From the NCBI GenBank assembly GCA_037013685.1, contig CM072887.1:39049154-39113153 (forward strand): DNA of 64,000 bases. The letters run 5' to 3'. This document shows positions 61,001 to 64,000 of the stretch, piece after piece (within the stretch, counting starts at the first letter, position 1; each line of letters begins with the position of its first letter). Both the position numbers and the translations under genes were made by a program. The stretch is from Acridotheres tristis (taxonomy: Eukaryota > Chordata > Aves > Passeriformes > Sturnidae). The notes beneath the pieces were generated by a model. That model did no database searches. It saw only the letters and a list, made by a program, of their open reading frames with translations, and had not been told where the DNA came from.

Positions 61001-64000
61001 CTCCGGTCATCTAAATTTAGACTTTAAATTACAACTAAAGAATGCATGGTGGCCTAATGAATAGCTAGCCAGTCCTTCACAGGATTCTGCCTCTGAAAAT
61101 TAAATTGCATGTGAGCATTAATACTACATCTCAAAACCTCATTCAGCTGCAGCCCTGGTCAGCATTCATTGGTTTTGGCTATTTTGTTTCCCTTGTCTAC
61201 TTATCCCTGAGACCTCTTTTATGCTGTAAAATATGACAAGATATTTTATTGTGAAGTGATTTTTAGTTCTGGCTTAGGTAATGACAGCTATATATCCTGA
61301 GAGATAAGAGTATTATGTAAAAATGGACATATACATTATTTGTCAAGGAAAAAAATTGACCATCTCTCTATCTCTTCCTTCACAACTTAAATTCTAATAG
61401 ATGTCATCCATTTAAATTCCTTTATAGCAATGCAGAATGAACTGCTGAAAAGAGAGTCATATGTTATATATGGGAAGATTTCTTTGTTTCCCTGATGACT
61501 GGAAATATGCATGGAGTACTACAAAGCAGGGATCTATATTGGAAGCAACATGACACTTGCCTCTGCAGAAATTCAACAGCTAAAACAAAAATGAAAGGGA
61601 ATAGACCTGCCAGCTGCTTAGATTCAGCAGTTCCACTACTCACATGCTGTTCAGTAAGTTTCCAAAAAAACATAGGCTTGGATTTCTGTGAAATTTATCT
61701 TGCTAAGATTATGAGGGAGGTTGGGAAGGAAGGATGAAAATCAGAATCGCCTGCAAAATAACTCCTTCTTCTCTCCCCCGCCCCATCCCAGCAACATGAG
61801 ATATCAGTGGCAGAAGGTCATGCAGATAATTGCAATATTATCTCCTGTGCCTTGAGAACTTCGGTCCTCTCAGTGGGAGGGTGATAAATAGAAAGTTGTC
61901 AACATTCCATTCATGGAAAACTCCAACATTGCTAAATCTAGAACCAGGGCAGTAAACTCCAGAATTTCATGGAGAAAATAACTTCTGGAATTTTAAGTTT
62001 TTTTCCAAGAAAATGCTTCTCCCTGGCTGAATTCCGCATGCTGTTTTTTGGGGGTTTTTCCCCCCTTAAAAAAATCAACATGAACAACAACAGCTTGTGC
62101 CCAGTTCCTATGAGCCTGGGAACCTTAAACTCTGGAACCCCTGGCCTGAGCAGGCTCTGCAAGTTTCAAAGCTCCCCGAAGTGCAGCTGTGAGTCTGAAA
62201 CTCTTGAGTGAGACATTTCTGTGGAGGGGTCTCCATGAGACCAGGTATTCTGGAAGCACAGCTTCCCCATCAGCCTGCCTCAGGGACTAACAAGAAACCT
62301 AACTGAATGGAATTTTGTCAACAGAACCTTCCCAAAACTGAACAACTACTACAAAAACTTCTTAGTTTCGAGTATTCAGATTGGGAGTTTCTGAGCAGAT
62401 GTTCAGATCTTTCAGTGATTTCTCTTCAGTCTGTTGAGTGCAATTCACATGGCCAGGACTTAGATCTGTCTTTCTGGGTTCTTGATGTCCTCCTTAGGGT
62501 GTTTTGTCTCTTTCATGCGTTAAATCCTACTTCACACATTCCACAAACTGTGTACCTATTTCCCAACTAAACAAATGCTAGTTTTCAATGGTAAAAAGAC
62601 AGATTGAAAGATTTATCATCAAAGCATAAGACTGGAGTTCCTTACTGGGGTATAGAGGGTCCTATTTGGTATTACCTGAGAAACTGAAGCTTGCAATGTG
62701 TGTAAGAGGGGAATAAAGTATTATTTCAGTGGATGATTGGGAGACCTTAAAACTCATTTGTGTTTTTGATTTGGTGAAGTATAACTGTTGGTGGCACTGG
62801 CAATTCCTGCTTTTACCAAACACATGTCTGTTCCTTCTCTATTCACTCTCAGGATACATGCCAAATGCTGCCCAACATTTCAGTGCTCCAGAGCACCATG
62901 TTTTGATGTGTCCTTCTGAAAATGCCAGTAAATACAATGGTATTTGTGTTAATTTCTTTTTTCCCCCTAAATCAACAAGCAGGGTATCACCATAATAGAA
63001 AAACGATACAGCACTTGGGCTAGGGCTCAGATGCTTTCTGTGATGGTAAATCAATTGAAATGCATCAATGCTGAAATTACAATGGGAAGCATCTCTATAA
63101 TCTTTGTGTGCTACTGAAGCACTTTCCTGTAAATTAGCCCCACTGGCAGTCATTTTACCAATTCAGTTTTAAATGTCAGATCAAAATGTTGCCCTAGATG
63201 GTGATATTTGAAAGGCAGGCTCCTCTAAAGCAGGCTTTTCAAACATATTCAGCAAATTGGTAGGCAATGGTTTCTAGATTCATATTAAAATAGAGGTGAC
63301 TTTTCTTGTAAATAAGCGTTCCTGTTTCAATGATGACATGAAATGAAATTACTTAAATTAGTTGCCCCAGCCAGCTTTCATTAATAATCTACATACAATT
63401 TTTTGCCATATGAATTATGACTTTATACTTGTGCCATCTCCATAAACCACTTTAAAGTTTTCTTAAGAACCCTTGACCTTCACAAGGATATTAGACAGGT
63501 CCTGGAATGGCAGAAGGAGAAAACAAAAAGGTGTTTCAACTCAGCCAGCCAAGAAGCAGCAACTTAAGTACAATGGGCATCCAGGCTGGAATGAACAGGC
63601 CCCAGGAACAAGGGTGCAAGGAGAGGGGTGGTGCTAGGCCAGTGTCACCATCTTGGAGAGTCATGTAGGGACACCTGGAGACACCACAGTGCCCCCCCCC
63701 AATTCCTTGATAGATGATGGGGTGCTCATGTGCAGACTCTGCACAAGGTGTGAGCTCTTCAGCTCAGGGCAGGTCTCCGTGGGGCTGCTCTGCCTGTGTC
63801 TGCCCTGCCAAGACAAAAATCCCAGGAGTGGTCACACACTCCTGCTTACTGCAGCTTTGCAGCCAGCCCTCTCCCTCTTCCTTCAACAAAAGGCTGTATT
63901 TACCCATACCCGCTCCCATCTGGCCTTCAGCAATTAATCTCTGCGCCTCAAACTGCAACACATTGTGTGATAATTCGTTATGTTAATCCCATGTGTCAGC
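58058..64000. other. Non-coding single-copy DNA to the window end
   Basis: No gene, RNA gene or interspersed repeat recognised. Open frames reach 113 codons (58481-58822 minus) with no motif. The stretch 60880-61090 is AT-rich and repeat-free, containing AAATGCATGCAAT, AACAATTACC and TCAATTAG, a candidate conserved element by appearance only. C-rich (63693-63701) and A-rich (60069-60078) homopolymer runs are trivial. Confidence 0.5.

Noticed and set aside
1..64000. MicroRNA, tRNA, snRNA, rRNA genes and CpG-island promoters
   Set aside because: Scanning both strands by eye for familiar microRNA seeds, tRNA cloverleaves, 5S/U6/7SK motifs and CpG clusters gave nothing convincing.

Overview
The window looks like about 64 kb of vertebrate, most probably bird, nuclear DNA. 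No intact gene could be established. The evidence for a bird is the interspersed-repeat content. Every repeat I can place confidently is a CR1-type LINE, and two copies (1606-1716 and 49696-49955) have the 3' ends typical of avian CR1. Interspersed repeats are otherwise sparse, and I see no L1/Alu/B1-like sequence. Crocodilian or turtle DNA is not strictly excluded. There are no operons, ribosome binding sites, CRISPR arrays, IS elements or replicon features. Only short open frames occur on both strands, which is what non-coding DNA gives. The window could be a gene desert or the inside of one or more long introns; the sequence alone cannot decide this.

Layout. 1-11 kb: single-copy non-coding DNA with one young antisense CR1 tail, a (TG)n and a (TA)n microsatellite and two short tandem duplications. 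11-14 kb: a very old sense-strand CR1 covering the reverse-transcriptase core to the 3' region, a (GTGA)13 microsatellite, a coding-like frame with one internal stop (12783-13103; candidate pseudogene or exon) and a possible tRNA-derived SINE head. 14-22 kb: A-rich and purine-rich tracts and GC-richer blocks with long but unconvincing open frames. 22-23.7 kb: the best relic here, an ancient antisense CR1 of about 1.6 kb split by a (CTTT)n/(CCTT)n microsatellite. 27-32.5 kb: a short tandem repeat, a CR1 relic, a MIR/CORE-like SINE relic, another ancient CR1 (endonuclease end plus linker) and one weak candidate coding exon. 34.9-37 kb: a strongly G+T-biased tract, a GC-richer block ending at AATAAA, and minor simple repeats. 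37-64 kb: mostly unannotatable single-copy DNA with the second young CR1, several palindromes, a possible LTR remnant and a few candidate regulatory segments.

How it fits together. The clearest story is palaeontological. Three CR1 copies, so decayed that their catalytic motifs are mutated or gone, still align in order with the older amniote CR1 type that I know from turtles and crocodilians. They lie beside much younger avian CR1 tails. CR1 identifications come from remembered family sequence rather than a database search, so their boundaries are approximate, usually within 20-50 bases. I found no convincing new biological system. The items most worth checking are the coding-like frame at 12783-13103, the ancient CR1 relics (which may be kept as regulatory DNA), and the palindrome and homeodomain-type clusters near 46.4 kb and 50.3 kb.
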